From contig NZ_JAFFJV010000015.1 in the NCBI RefSeq assembly GCF_016924645.1, positions 186,001 to 250,000 of the forward strand: DNA of 64,000 nucleotides, in the 5' to 3' direction. Origin of the DNA: Rufibacter psychrotolerans (lineage in GTDB: Bacteria > Bacteroidota > Bacteroidia > Cytophagales > Hymenobacteraceae). The notes beneath the pieces are model-generated. The model made no database searches and was not told where the DNA came from. It saw only the letters and a list, made by a program, of their open reading frames with translations. Shown in pieces: positions 19,025-27,303 of the stretch (the stretch's first letter is position 1; the number at the start of each line of letters is the position of its first letter). The position numbers and the translations under genes were made by a program.

Positions 19025-20575
19025 ATGAAACCAGCGTTACCCTTCAGGAATCTGTTCGCCAAAACTGGCCTTCTTCTTGGGTTCCTTGCCCCCGCCCCCC
19101 TCTTTGCCCAGACCACCGTGCCTTTGCTGCACGCCCCCAAAGACACCGTAGTACTCACTATAAAAGAAACCAGGTTCAAGCATACTTTTAAGGTAAGCGA
19201 AGCGGGCCGGGAGAAACTGGTGCGCATCAGCCCTAACAACCGGCCTAACTTCATGCACGTGAATACCGGCAAAGACAGTTTGGCGGTGAAATACCAGAAC
19301 AATCAGCGGGAGCGCTTCAGAGTCACCAACGGCAAAGACACCATTAGCCTGGTGTTTTCTTATTTCACGCCGCCCGCCTATTCAGAACTGAACAAGAAAG
19401 CCACGGAGCAATACCACAAGAAGAATTACCAGGAGTCTATCAACCTGTACCAACAGGCTTTGGCGGCGGAGCCGAAAGGTGCTCACGTACGCAACACCTA
19501 CTACAACATTGCCTGTGATTACGCCCTTATGGGCCAGAAAGAGCAAGCTCTGCAGAACCTGGAGAAAGCGGTGGCAGCCGGTTACAAGAACCTGTCTAAC
19601 ATGCGGCGCGATTCTGACCTGGAAATCCTTAAAAAAGACAAACGGTACCTAAAGCTGGAAAAGCAGCTGGAGAAACAGCAAGCCCACTTAGGCAACCCAG
19701 ACAATGTGCAGCTGGTGACCACTGACGTGCACAACTTCTGGAAAGCCTATGACCTGGCCGCCAAAGACCCGGCGCGTCAACAGGAGGTATTTGAAAAGGA
19801 ATATTTTGCGAAAGCATCCGTTGGGCTGCAGGACTACTTTGAGTTTAAGATTGGCTCTCTGGAGCTGTTCCTGAATAACCTCAACAACAAGACGGCCTTT
19901 TTCCCGGCCATAAGAAAGAACACGCTGCAGGTAGACGCCATGAAAGCCGATATCTACAAGAGTTTGCATAAGATGAAGGAGCTGTATCCGGCCTCTACGT
20001 TTCCCAACGTGTACTTTGTGATCGGACGCTACAATTCGGCGGGCACCGCATCAGACAACGGGCTGCTGATTGGCATTGACCAGTTCTCAAAATCTGATGA
20101 TGTGCCGCTGCATGAGCTGAACCTTTGGGAGCGCAACAACTACAACTCCGTGCAAAACGTGCCACCACTCATTGCGCATGAGCTCATTCACTTCATTCAG
20201 ACAAACAAATCTGATACTACGCTGCTGGCTGGCGCTCTGACCGAGGGAATGGCCGATTTCATTGGGGAACTGATTTCCGGCGTGAACATCAACAAGCGCC
20301 TCCATACCTTCGGCAATCCTCGCGAGAAAGAAATCTGGGAGAAGTTCAAAGCCGAGATGTACCTGAACCGCTCCAAAAACTGGATTGCCAACGGCGGCCA
20401 GGAACGCCCCGACTGGCCCGCTGACCTGGGTTACTACATGGGCTACAAAATCTGCGAAGCCTACTACAACAAGGCCACGGACAAGAAACAGGCCGTGAAA
20501 GACATTCTGGAGATCAAAGACCCTAAAGCTTTTTTTGAGCAAAGCGGCTACGCCGATAAGTTCACGAAGATTTAG
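19025..20575 (+). CDS. Secreted TPR and HExxH zinc-protease-like protein (DUF2268/GldB-like)
   Basis: From ATG 19025 (516 residues) there is a signal peptide (KTGLLLGFLAPAPLFAQ). A beta-rich N-terminal segment comes first, then two or three TPR-type helix pairs (about 125-215; YNIACDYALMGQKEQALQNL). The C-terminal domain carries H385-E-L-I-H389, followed by LTEGMADFIGEL, where the glutamate could be the third zinc ligand. This layout fits the DUF2268/GldB-like group of predicted zinc peptidases. The substrate is unknown. The in-frame ATG upstream at 18941 would hide the signal peptide and is rejected. It is 112 bases past the DUF72 gene. Confidence 0.65.
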   Translation: MKPALPFRNLFAKTGLLLGFLAPAPLFAQTTVPLLHAPKDTVVLTIKETRFKHTFKVSEAGREKLVRISPNNRPNFMHVNTGKDSLAVKYQNNQRERFRVTNGKDTISLVFSYFTPPAYSELNKKATEQYHKKNYQESINLYQQALAAEPKGAHVRNTYYNIACDYALMGQKEQALQNLEKAVAAGYKNLSNMRRDSDLEILKKDKRYLKLEKQLEKQQAHLGNPDNVQLVTTDVHNFWKAYDLAAKDPARQQEVFEKEYFAKASVGLQDYFEFKIGSLELFLNNLNNKTAFFPAIRKNTLQVDAMKADIYKSLHKMKELYPASTFPNVYFVIGRYNSAGTASDNGLLIGIDQFSKSDDVPLHELNLWERNNYNSVQNVPPLIAHELIHFIQTNKSDTTLLAGALTEGMADFIGELISGVNINKRLHTFGNPREKEIWEKFKAEMYLNRSKNWIANGGQERPDWPADLGYYMGYKICEAYYNKATDKKQAVKDILEIKDPKAFFEQSGYADKFTKI

Positions 20576-21009
20576 TTCTGGTTCCTCCAGAAAATACAAA
20601 CTGCTGTTTTGGGCCGGCTCTCCTGAAAACAAGCTTAAAACAGAAGCCACCGTTGAGACCTCACAGGTTTTGAAAACCTGTGAGGTCTTTTCACTGAGCA
20701 GGATTCTCAGGATGGATATAATTTTCAGGATTGGGCAGGAGCGGAAGTTGGCACAGACACTCGTAGGTCCGCTGGACACTACGAGGTCTTTTGAGCAGGC
20801 GCTTTTGGCTTCTTTCCTGTAAAACAGGCTAAAATCACACTATGGCGCGGGGGTTGAGTTCGGGTGGAAAAGTTTAAATGAACGGAAGGTAACAAAACCG
20901 CTGTAAAAAACCAAACTCGGCCGCGTATTTTACTTCCGTGACTAAAGATTAAAAGTCACGGAAGTAACTTCCGCGCCATGGCAAGTATTGGAGGAACTGA
21001 GGGCAATCC
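20576..21009. repeat. Repeat-rich gap between convergent genes
   Basis: It holds, in order, a degenerate copy of the dispersed palindrome (20605-20641), a 16-bp palindrome AGACCTCACAGGTTTT/g/AAAACCTGTGAGGTCT (20656-20688), a CAGGATT-type dispersed repeat (about 20698-20730), and a CTCGTAG...CTACGAG hairpin (20760-20785). A perfect 14-bp hairpin TTACTTCCGTGACT/AGTCACGGAAGTAA follows (20930-20943, 20954-20967). The 20656-20793 block recurs, rearranged, at 23741-23832. No gene is visible. Confidence 0.75.
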
Positions 21010-22308
21010 TTAAAACTGAATGTGAAACGTAGTTACCCCATCAGGGCCGGTTTGCAGGGTGAACCTGAAGCCGTGGTGCAGTAAGATCTCGCGCACCATG
21101 GTGAGCCCGATGCCCTGCCCGTTGGCTTTGGTGCTGAAGAATGGCGAAAACAGCTTCTCCTGCACCTCGGGGGAGATGGCTTGCCCGTTGTCTTGGATCA
21201 ACAATTGAGGGGGCGAAGCGATGGTCTGCACTTTCACCCATCCTTCCGGCTCCGTGGCTTCCAAGGCATTCTTCACCACGTTGATGAGCACTTGCTCCAT
21301 CTGCTGTACATCCATAGCGATAGGCGGCACGGCTTCGGCCAAGTCCCACTGCCAACAGACTTGTTTCCGCTCAAAGCTGGGCAGCATGAGCCGGTGGATG
21401 CTTTGCAATAGTTGGTGCAGATCAGTTTCGTGCTTGGTGGGCGGCGGGATTCGGACTACATTGGCGAAATTGGCCATAAAACCCGCCAGGTTCTGGTTAC
21501 GGGTGATGCAGACCTGCAGCGCCTCGTCAAAATCAGGGCGGGTGTCTTCGTTTAGCTGCGGCGCAAAGTAGGAGAAGGAGTTAAGGATAGAATTGACCGC
21601 CCCAATAGAATTGTTGATCTCGTGCGACATCATCCTAATCAGCTTTTCGTAGGCATTGCGCTCTTTCTCCAGCAGCTCCTGCGTGAGTTCTTCCACCAAG
21701 ATGAAGTAGCGGTGATAGCCTCGGTCCAGGAAACGAATTTTGCGGCAGCGGTACGTCTGGATGCCATTGGGCCGAATGATGCGCTGCTCGTCTTTGGGCA
21801 GTTTGGGCAAGGAGTTTCCCCAGTGGTGCGGCAGTTCTGTCAAGGGTTTGCCTACCATATTCTTCCCTGAGGTCTGCAGCAGCGTGGCGGCCGCGGGGTT
21901 CAGTCCGGCTACGCGGTCGTGCGTGTCCAGCAGGATGATGCCGGAAGGAGAGGCCTCAATCAGGCGTTCCAGCAGGAAATGCTTTTCAGTTTGCACCACG
22001 CGTTCCTGGCGCAGCTCGTCCATCATCTGGTTGTAAACACTAATGAGCTGGTCTACTTCTTTTTGGCCCGTTTCCATGAATTTGATGGAAAAATCGCGAT
22101 CCTTAATGGACTCAATGCCCGCCGCGATGAGGTTGAGCGGCCGCACAAAAGAAGTGTACAGCTTAGACGTGAGAAAAATGCTGGAAGCAATGAGCACCTC
22201 GGCGGCCACAAACAGCCATTTGTTGTAGTCCAGCAGTTGCCAGGCCAGCACCACCAGCGCCACGTGCAACAAGACCGCCGCCAGAATAAACTTATTCCGC
22301 AGCGTCAT
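21010..22308 (-). CDS. Membrane sensor histidine kinase, NtrY-like
   Basis: 432-residue sensor kinase. Two membrane helices lie at about 7-25 and 32-50 with almost no periplasmic loop, so it probably senses signals in the membrane or cytoplasm. A HAMP-like linker (55-105) and a PAS domain (about 112-215; SPSGIILLDTHDRVAGLNPA) follow. The dimerisation box is MMSHEINNSIG with His229, the type found in NtrB/NtrY kinases that pair with sigma-54 activators. The ATPase domain has VLINVVKNALEA (N box), IQDNGQAI (G1) and GQGIGLTMV (G2). It overlaps the upstream regulator gene by 17 bases, so the two are translationally coupled. Confidence 0.93.
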   Translation of the reverse strand: MTLRNKFILAAVLLHVALVVLAWQLLDYNKWLFVAAEVLIASSIFLTSKLYTSFVRPLNLIAAGIESIKDRDFSIKFMETGQKEVDQLISVYNQMMDELRQERVVQTEKHFLLERLIEASPSGIILLDTHDRVAGLNPAAATLLQTSGKNMVGKPLTELPHHWGNSLPKLPKDEQRIIRPNGIQTYRCRKIRFLDRGYHRYFILVEELTQELLEKERNAYEKLIRMMSHEINNSIGAVNSILNSFSYFAPQLNEDTRPDFDEALQVCITRNQNLAGFMANFANVVRIPPPTKHETDLHQLLQSIHRLMLPSFERKQVCWQWDLAEAVPPIAMDVQQMEQVLINVVKNALEATEPEGWVKVQTIASPPQLLIQDNGQAISPEVQEKLFSPFFSTKANGQGIGLTMVREILLHHGFRFTLQTGPDGVTTFHIQF

Positions 22309-23674
22309 ACGGGATGTTGAACTTCTCCAGACGGCGGTACAAAGAACCCCGACTAACGCCCAGGGCCTTGGCCACTTTACTCACATTGTTGTTGTAATAG
22401 GCCATGGATTTTTTGATCATGCCGGCCTCCAGTTCATCCAGGGTCATGGCACCCACCGAGGGCAGCAGTTTCTCGTCCAGTTTTTTGGAACCGCCCTGTA
22501 ACTGATTCTGGAAATCCTCCACGTCCAGCAGGCTCTTGCCGCTCACCAGCACCGTTCGCTCCACCAGATTCTTCAGCTCCCGGATGTTGCCCGGCAGCGG
22601 CTGTTCGCGCAGCCATTTCAGGGCTTTGTTGCTCACCTGCAGTGCCTGTTTGTGGTAGGTGTGCTTGAGGTTGTTCACGAAATGCTGCACCAGCAGCGGA
22701 ATGTCTTGGGGGCGCTCGCGCAAAGCGGGCAGCTTCACCGTAATCAGGTTGATGCGGTAATACAGATCTTCCCGAAACTTGCCCTCGGCTACCATTTCCT
22801 GCAGATTGCGGTTGGTGGCGCAGATCACCCGTATGTCCAGGTTCTTGGAACGGCTGTCACCGAGGACTTCGTAGGTGCGGTCCTGTAGCACGCGCAACAG
22901 TTTCACCTGGCTGCTCAGATCCAGCTCGCCGATCTCGTCCAGGAAGATGGTGCCTTTGTTCGCCATCTCAAAACGGCCTACGCGGTCGGTCTTGGCATCG
23001 GTGAACGCGCCGCGGCGGTGCCCGAACATCTCGCTCTCAAACAAGCTCGCCGAAATTCCGCCCAGGTTCACCTTCACAAACGGCGCTTTCTTGCGGTGGC
23101 TGTTCCGGTGAATGGCCTCGGCGATGAGTTCTTTGCCCGTCCCGCTGTCGCCTTCAATAAGCACCGAAGCATCCGTAGCACTAATCTGCCCGATGTTGCG
23201 GAGCACCTGTAACAACCCCGGGTCTTCGCCCACAATCATGGAAAAATCGTACTGCTCGTCCAGCTGTTTGCGAGTCAGTTTGCCGTTAAAACCTTCTGTC
23301 AAGGGCTTGGCTAGTTCCAGCGCCGTTTTAATGGATTGCAGCAGCGCCTCGTTGTTCCAGGGTTTGGTGATGAAATCGGCGGCACCGCCTTTAAGGCCTT
23401 CCACCGCCAGGTTAATGGAACCCCAGCCCGTAATCAAGATCACCGGCACGGCCGGGTACAGCTGCTTCAATTGGCTTAACAGACGCAGGCCATCCTCGCC
23501 GGTGGTTTCCATGGAGAAGTTCATGTCCATTAGGGCTAGTTGCGGCATTTGTTTGGCCGCAACTAGCAGCGCCTCCTCGGGTCCGGCGGCCTGGGCCGTA
23601 GCGTAGCCGGCTTGTTTGAGCAACAAACTTAAAGAAGCCCGTACGGCTACATCATCGTCAATAATCAGGATCAT
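22292..23674 (-). CDS. Sigma-54-dependent response regulator (NtrC/AtoC type)
   Basis: 460 residues in three parts. The receiver domain has the acidic pocket (LIIDDD) and phospho-acceptor Asp50 in LALMDMNFS. The AAA+ domain has Walker A (GDSGTGKE), a sigma-54 contact loop reading GAFTDA, Walker B (GTIFLDEIGEL), and the arginine-finger region. The C-terminal Fis-type helix-turn-helix is NNNVSKVAKALGVSRGSLYRRL. The usual loop motif is GAFTGA; I know the GAFTDA form from Bacteroidota regulators. It directs RNA polymerase with sigma-54 to open promoters, probably including the one at 30076-30090. It overlaps the kinase gene. Confidence 0.95.
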   Translation of the reverse strand: MILIIDDDVAVRASLSLLLKQAGYATAQAAGPEEALLVAAKQMPQLALMDMNFSMETTGEDGLRLLSQLKQLYPAVPVILITGWGSINLAVEGLKGGAADFITKPWNNEALLQSIKTALELAKPLTEGFNGKLTRKQLDEQYDFSMIVGEDPGLLQVLRNIGQISATDASVLIEGDSGTGKELIAEAIHRNSHRKKAPFVKVNLGGISASLFESEMFGHRRGAFTDAKTDRVGRFEMANKGTIFLDEIGELDLSSQVKLLRVLQDRTYEVLGDSRSKNLDIRVICATNRNLQEMVAEGKFREDLYYRINLITVKLPALRERPQDIPLLVQHFVNNLKHTYHKQALQVSNKALKWLREQPLPGNIRELKNLVERTVLVSGKSLLDVEDFQNQLQGGSKKLDEKLLPSVGAMTLDELEAGMIKKSMAYYNNNVSKVAKALGVSRGSLYRRLEKFNIPYDAAE

Positions 23675-23740
23675 GGGGTCTTAGAGCGGGTAAGTGAAGG
23701 TAACGTTTTTAGGCCGTTTTTGAAATAGTAAGCGAGAAAT

Positions 23741-23833
23741 GGATTGGGCAGAGATACTCGTAGGAGCGGCGCACACTACGAGGTCTTTTTCTGTAGGAAA
23801 ACCTGTGAGGTCTTGAAGACCTCACAGGTTTTT
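23741..23833. repeat. Second copy of the repeat module flanking the kinase/regulator genes
   Basis: GGATTGGGCAG (from 23741) leads to ACTCGTAGG...CACTACGAGGTCTTTTT (CTCGTAG 23757-23763, CTACGAG 23776-23782). The palindrome AAAACCTGTGAGGTCT/tga/AGACCTCACAGGTTTT follows (23798-23832). The same pieces occur at 20656-20793 in the opposite order of halves. The palindrome may also serve as terminator for the permease operon. Confidence 0.75.
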
Positions 23834-23865
23834 GCGTTTAGCGCCTGATTTCTGAAATACAAGCG

Positions 23866-25047
23866 TTATTCCTCATGCAAGGCCACGGCCGGGAAGATCT
23901 TGGAAGCCTGATAGCTAGGATACACCGCGCAGATAGTGGCCAGCAGGAAGATCAGGAAGGCGGCGGCTCCTATGCTTTCCCAGTAAATGGAGGCCGAAAG
24001 CTGAAACACCTGCAGCAGCGGGAATTGCACCGCCAGCACCAAACCCAACAGCAACCCGAAGGTGGCAATCACCAGCACTTCGCCCACAAACTGGTTCCGA
24101 ATCTGTTTAGATGAGGCGCCAATGGCTCTGCGCAAGCCGATCTCGGCGTAGCGGCGGTTGATGTTGTACCACAGTACCCCAAACAAGCCCAGCGCCACGT
24201 TGAAGACCAGGAACCCGCACACCAAGCCCAGAGCCACCATAGGCACGGTGGTTATTTTGGCTTTGCTTTGGCGCATTTTCTCCTGCGTGGTCACCTCAAT
24301 GGTCCAGTCTTTGGCAATGCGCGACAGTTCCCGCACCATTTTCTCCTCAAAGGCTACGCCCGCGCCGGGCTTCACTTTGATGACCAACCCGTTCCAGATA
24401 GAGTTTGTGTTTTTGCCCAGATTGATCCGGTGGAAATACGCGGCTTCCTCGGGGTCAAACTCGCTGTAAGAACGGTAATGGTCTACCACCCCAATGACGG
24501 CATACTGGGTAGAATCATTGATGGGGATGAGTTTACCAATAGGATTCTCCTCGCCAAACAGTTCTTCCTGTAGCTTTCTGTTAATCACAATGGGAACATG
24601 TAAGCTGGCATTGTCTTGTGGCCCGAACCATCGGCCCTGACTCACCTCCATGCTCATTACATTTTTATAATCATCCTGCACATCAAAGACGCCGGCTTCT
24701 ACATCCTTTTTACCACCGTAAGACAAGACATTGTTCATCTGGCTAAACGCAAACGGGGTATTGGAATTGGAGAGCGAGGCATATTCCACCTCGGGGAAGC
24801 TGCGCACCCGCTGAATCAACTGCTGCTGCACGGCCAGGTTATGCGCCGATGAATCAGTATTGGGATTCAGCCACAGTTGCCACACGTTGTCATATTTGAA
24901 GCCCAGCGGCTTGGTGTAGTTATGGTAATTGTAAAAGATGAAACTAAGCACCGCGAAGAGCACCAGGAAGGAAAAGAAGATTTCGGTGATCAAGAGGAAG
25001 TTGCTTTTCTTCTGATTCCAGATCAGTTTAAACAGATGGCGTATCAT
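23866..25047 (-). CDS. FtsX/MacB-type ABC permease
   Basis: 393-residue permease with an N-terminal membrane helix (about 17-40), a periplasmic MacB_PCD-like domain (about 45-265), and three C-terminal helices (about 275-300, 325-345, 360-380). The C-terminal block has YAEIGLRRAIGASSKQIRNQ, typical of FtsX-like permeases of mechanotransmission exporters, which do not move substrate through the membrane but drive a periplasmic adaptor. Its start overlaps the previous permease's stop by four bases (ATGA-type coupling). Confidence 0.9.
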   Translation of the reverse strand: MIRHLFKLIWNQKKSNFLLITEIFFSFLVLFAVLSFIFYNYHNYTKPLGFKYDNVWQLWLNPNTDSSAHNLAVQQQLIQRVRSFPEVEYASLSNSNTPFAFSQMNNVLSYGGKKDVEAGVFDVQDDYKNVMSMEVSQGRWFGPQDNASLHVPIVINRKLQEELFGEENPIGKLIPINDSTQYAVIGVVDHYRSYSEFDPEEAAYFHRINLGKNTNSIWNGLVIKVKPGAGVAFEEKMVRELSRIAKDWTIEVTTQEKMRQSKAKITTVPMVALGLVCGFLVFNVALGLFGVLWYNINRRYAEIGLRRAIGASSKQIRNQFVGEVLVIATFGLLLGLVLAVQFPLLQVFQLSASIYWESIGAAAFLIFLLATICAVYPSYQASKIFPAVALHEE

Positions 25048-26288
25048 TTGGAGCCTCCTTTCAGTGCCTCAACGGCGTTTAAGCGTGACATTTTAAAAGC
25101 GGGGTACACCCCGGAGACCAACCCGAACACAAGGCAGAGCAGCAAGCCCCAGGCAAATACCCGCAGGTTCAGCCCCAAAGAGGCGTAGGCAATGATGCCG
25201 CTGTCGTTGATCATCTCCAGCACGGCCGCCGAAATCAGGAAGCCTAACATACCGCCCAATAGCGTGAGGAAGATATTCTCCACCACAAACTGCCCGATGA
25301 TGGTTTTGGAAGAAGCCCCAAACGCTTTGCGCACTCCAATCTCAGAAGACCGTTCCATGATGCGGCTGATGTTAATGTTCACCAGGTTGATGGTGGGCAG
25401 CAGCATGAACAGAAAGGCCGCAAAGGCAAAAATACCATATAGCATAGCTGATTTATCCGTTTTTCCGCCACCCATGAGGCTGCGGGCAAAGGTCCCGAAG
25501 ATATCATCGGCGAAAGAAAACACTTCCTGCACTCCCTCCGGCTTGCTGTTCTTGTTCACCTGTAGCATCATGGAAGCGAATTCCTCCTTGATCTTGGGCA
25601 CATCGCTGGCCTGCTTGGCTTTGATGGTGGCAAAGTAGGTTCCTTTCAGACCGGTACGTTTGAAATCCTGGCTCTTGAGGGTGATCGGCACCCAGACATC
25701 GGCGTAGGAATGCAGGCGCAGCACCGGCACGTCTTCCACCACGCCCACCACTTTGTATTTCACCTGGTCTACCTCAATGGTTTGACCCACGGCCTCTTTG
25801 TCCCCGAAGTAGTTCTTGCGGGTGTTTTGGTTAATCACGGCCACGCGGGTGGCATTGTCCACTTCCTGCGTACTGAACGGCCGGCCTTCTATGAAATTGA
25901 AATCCAAGATGTCCCAAAAGGCGGCATCGGTGTGTTTCTGGTCTAGGGTCAGCTTTTTGTTGTTCACGTAGCTGTTCACCGAGGTAAAGACGGAGTTGAT
26001 GGAAACGTTCTCCGGCGTTTTCAGAGGCCGCACGAAGCGGTTCAAGAAATAGTAACTGGGCGGACTGCTGTTGGTATAGCCTTCTTTGAACTGCTCCCGC
26101 ATGTTGTTCACAAAAAGCAGTTTGTCAGATTCCCGCTCCGGCATTTGCGGCCCGAAAGCATGGTCGTAAAGCGAGGTCACCACCATGAGCACCATCAACG
26201 TGAAACTGATCCCGAAGAGGCTGATGAAGGTGAAGAACTTGCGGCGTTGCAGCACCGCCCAGGCAATTTTCAGATAATTTCTTAACAT
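25044..26288 (-). CDS. FtsX/MacB-type ABC permease
   Basis: 414-residue paralogue of the next permease, with the same plan: N-terminal helix (about 18-38), periplasmic MacB_PCD-like domain, then three C-terminal helices. The signature SEIGVRKAFGASSKTIIGQF is the FtsX core. It contains YFGDKEAVGQTIEV in the periplasmic part, as in MacB-like proteins. Two unequal half-permeases probably form a heterodimer with the ATPase encoded 11 bases upstream. Confidence 0.9.
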   Translation of the reverse strand: MLRNYLKIAWAVLQRRKFFTFISLFGISFTLMVLMVVTSLYDHAFGPQMPERESDKLLFVNNMREQFKEGYTNSSPPSYYFLNRFVRPLKTPENVSINSVFTSVNSYVNNKKLTLDQKHTDAAFWDILDFNFIEGRPFSTQEVDNATRVAVINQNTRKNYFGDKEAVGQTIEVDQVKYKVVGVVEDVPVLRLHSYADVWVPITLKSQDFKRTGLKGTYFATIKAKQASDVPKIKEEFASMMLQVNKNSKPEGVQEVFSFADDIFGTFARSLMGGGKTDKSAMLYGIFAFAAFLFMLLPTINLVNINISRIMERSSEIGVRKAFGASSKTIIGQFVVENIFLTLLGGMLGFLISAAVLEMINDSGIIAYASLGLNLRVFAWGLLLCLVFGLVSGVYPAFKMSRLNAVEALKGGSK

Positions 26289-26299
26289 GGCCGTACAAG

Positions 26300-26992
26300 T
26301 TAAATCTGGGCTTCTAGTACTCTGGAATCTGCCACTTGCTGCCCGTCAAAGAACCTGATGAGGCGGTTGGTTTTGAGGGCCATGTTCTCGTCGTGGGTCA
26401 CCATCACAATGGTGGTGCCTTCTTCCTGGTTCAGGCGCAGCAGAATGTCCATGATCTCGTCACCCATCACGCTGTCCAAGTTCCCGGTAGGCTCATCGGC
26501 TAAAATAATCTCCGGGTTTCCGGCTAGGGCCCGGGCAATCGCCACCCGTTGCCGCTGCCCACCCGAAAGCTGATTTGGAAAGTGTTTGGTGCGGGCGCTC
26601 AAGCCTACTTTCTCCAGTGCTTCCAAAGCCCGCTTCCGCCGCTCACCACCCGATACCTTGCGGTACAGCAGCGGCAACTCCACGTTATCCACCACACTTA
26701 AGTCATGAATCAAATGGTAGCTCTGGAACACGAACCCAATCTTCTCGTTGCGCAGCTTGGCCAGCTTGCTATCTGAATGCGTTTTCACCGGCTGACCGTC
26801 AATGGCCACGTACCCGCTGGTAGGTTCATCCAGCAAGCCCATGATGTTGAGCAGCGTGGATTTTCCGCAACCCGATGGCCCCATGATGGAGACAAATTCC
26901 CCGCGCTCCACCTGCAGGTTTACGCGATTGAGAGCTACCGTTTCAATGGTCTTGGTGCGGTAGACTTTTTCGATGTCAATTAACTGTATCAT
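26300..26992 (-). CDS. ABC transporter ATP-binding protein (LolD/MacB family)
   Basis: 230-residue stand-alone ATPase. Walker A is GPSGCGKST (about 39-47), the Q-loop VFQSYHLI, the signature LSGGQRQRVAIARAL, Walker B IILADEPTGNLD, and the switch histidine VTHDENMAL. The closeness to LolD, MacB and FtsE fits its FtsX-type partners. It couples ATP hydrolysis to the two permeases downstream. The 311-base gap before it contains repeats and may hold a second promoter. Confidence 0.95.
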   Translation of the reverse strand: MIQLIDIEKVYRTKTIETVALNRVNLQVERGEFVSIMGPSGCGKSTLLNIMGLLDEPTSGYVAIDGQPVKTHSDSKLAKLRNEKIGFVFQSYHLIHDLSVVDNVELPLLYRKVSGGERRKRALEALEKVGLSARTKHFPNQLSGGQRQRVAIARALAGNPEIILADEPTGNLDSVMGDEIMDILLRLNQEEGTTIVMVTHDENMALKTNRLIRFFDGQQVADSRVLEAQI

Positions 26993-27303
26993 AGTTATAA
27001 TGTGCTAATGCGTTAATGTGCTGATGTGCTATTCTTCAAGTTGATGCCACTTCTTCTTTGGACCTATTTTCCGGAAAACAGGCTTTAAACGGTTAGTTTC
27101 TTTTTCGTCCCCCTTTGAAGGGGGTAGGGGGATGATGTACTCGTGCTGATTGATCTTTCCCGAGATTCGTTTTGAATTACTTGGTGGTTATTGTTCATGG
27201 TTCTTCTTCCGTCTTTGTCATCCCCCTACCCCTTCAAAGGGGGACGCAATGCGTGTTTCCTGATTTTGATTCACTTTTATGAACCCAGCCCTAAAACAGC
27301 TTG
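26993..27303. repeat. Gap with a 28-29-bp inverted repeat
   Basis: The arms at 27107-27135 and 27218-27245 (GTCCCCCTTTGAAGGGG...) are reverse complements apart from one extra G in the left arm. They are separated by about 80 bases that have no coding potential. A degenerate half of the dispersed palindrome lies at 27069-27092. No transposase is present, so I treat the arms as a dispersed repeat pair. Confidence 0.75.

Noticed and set aside
20656-23833. Composite transposon carrying the kinase and regulator
   Set aside because: The flanking repeats are short and rearranged, and there is no transposase. The two genes also fit functionally with the exporter next to them.
27107-27245. Insertion sequence with terminal inverted repeats
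   Set aside because: The arms enclose only about 80 bases, with no transposase and no target duplication that I could see.
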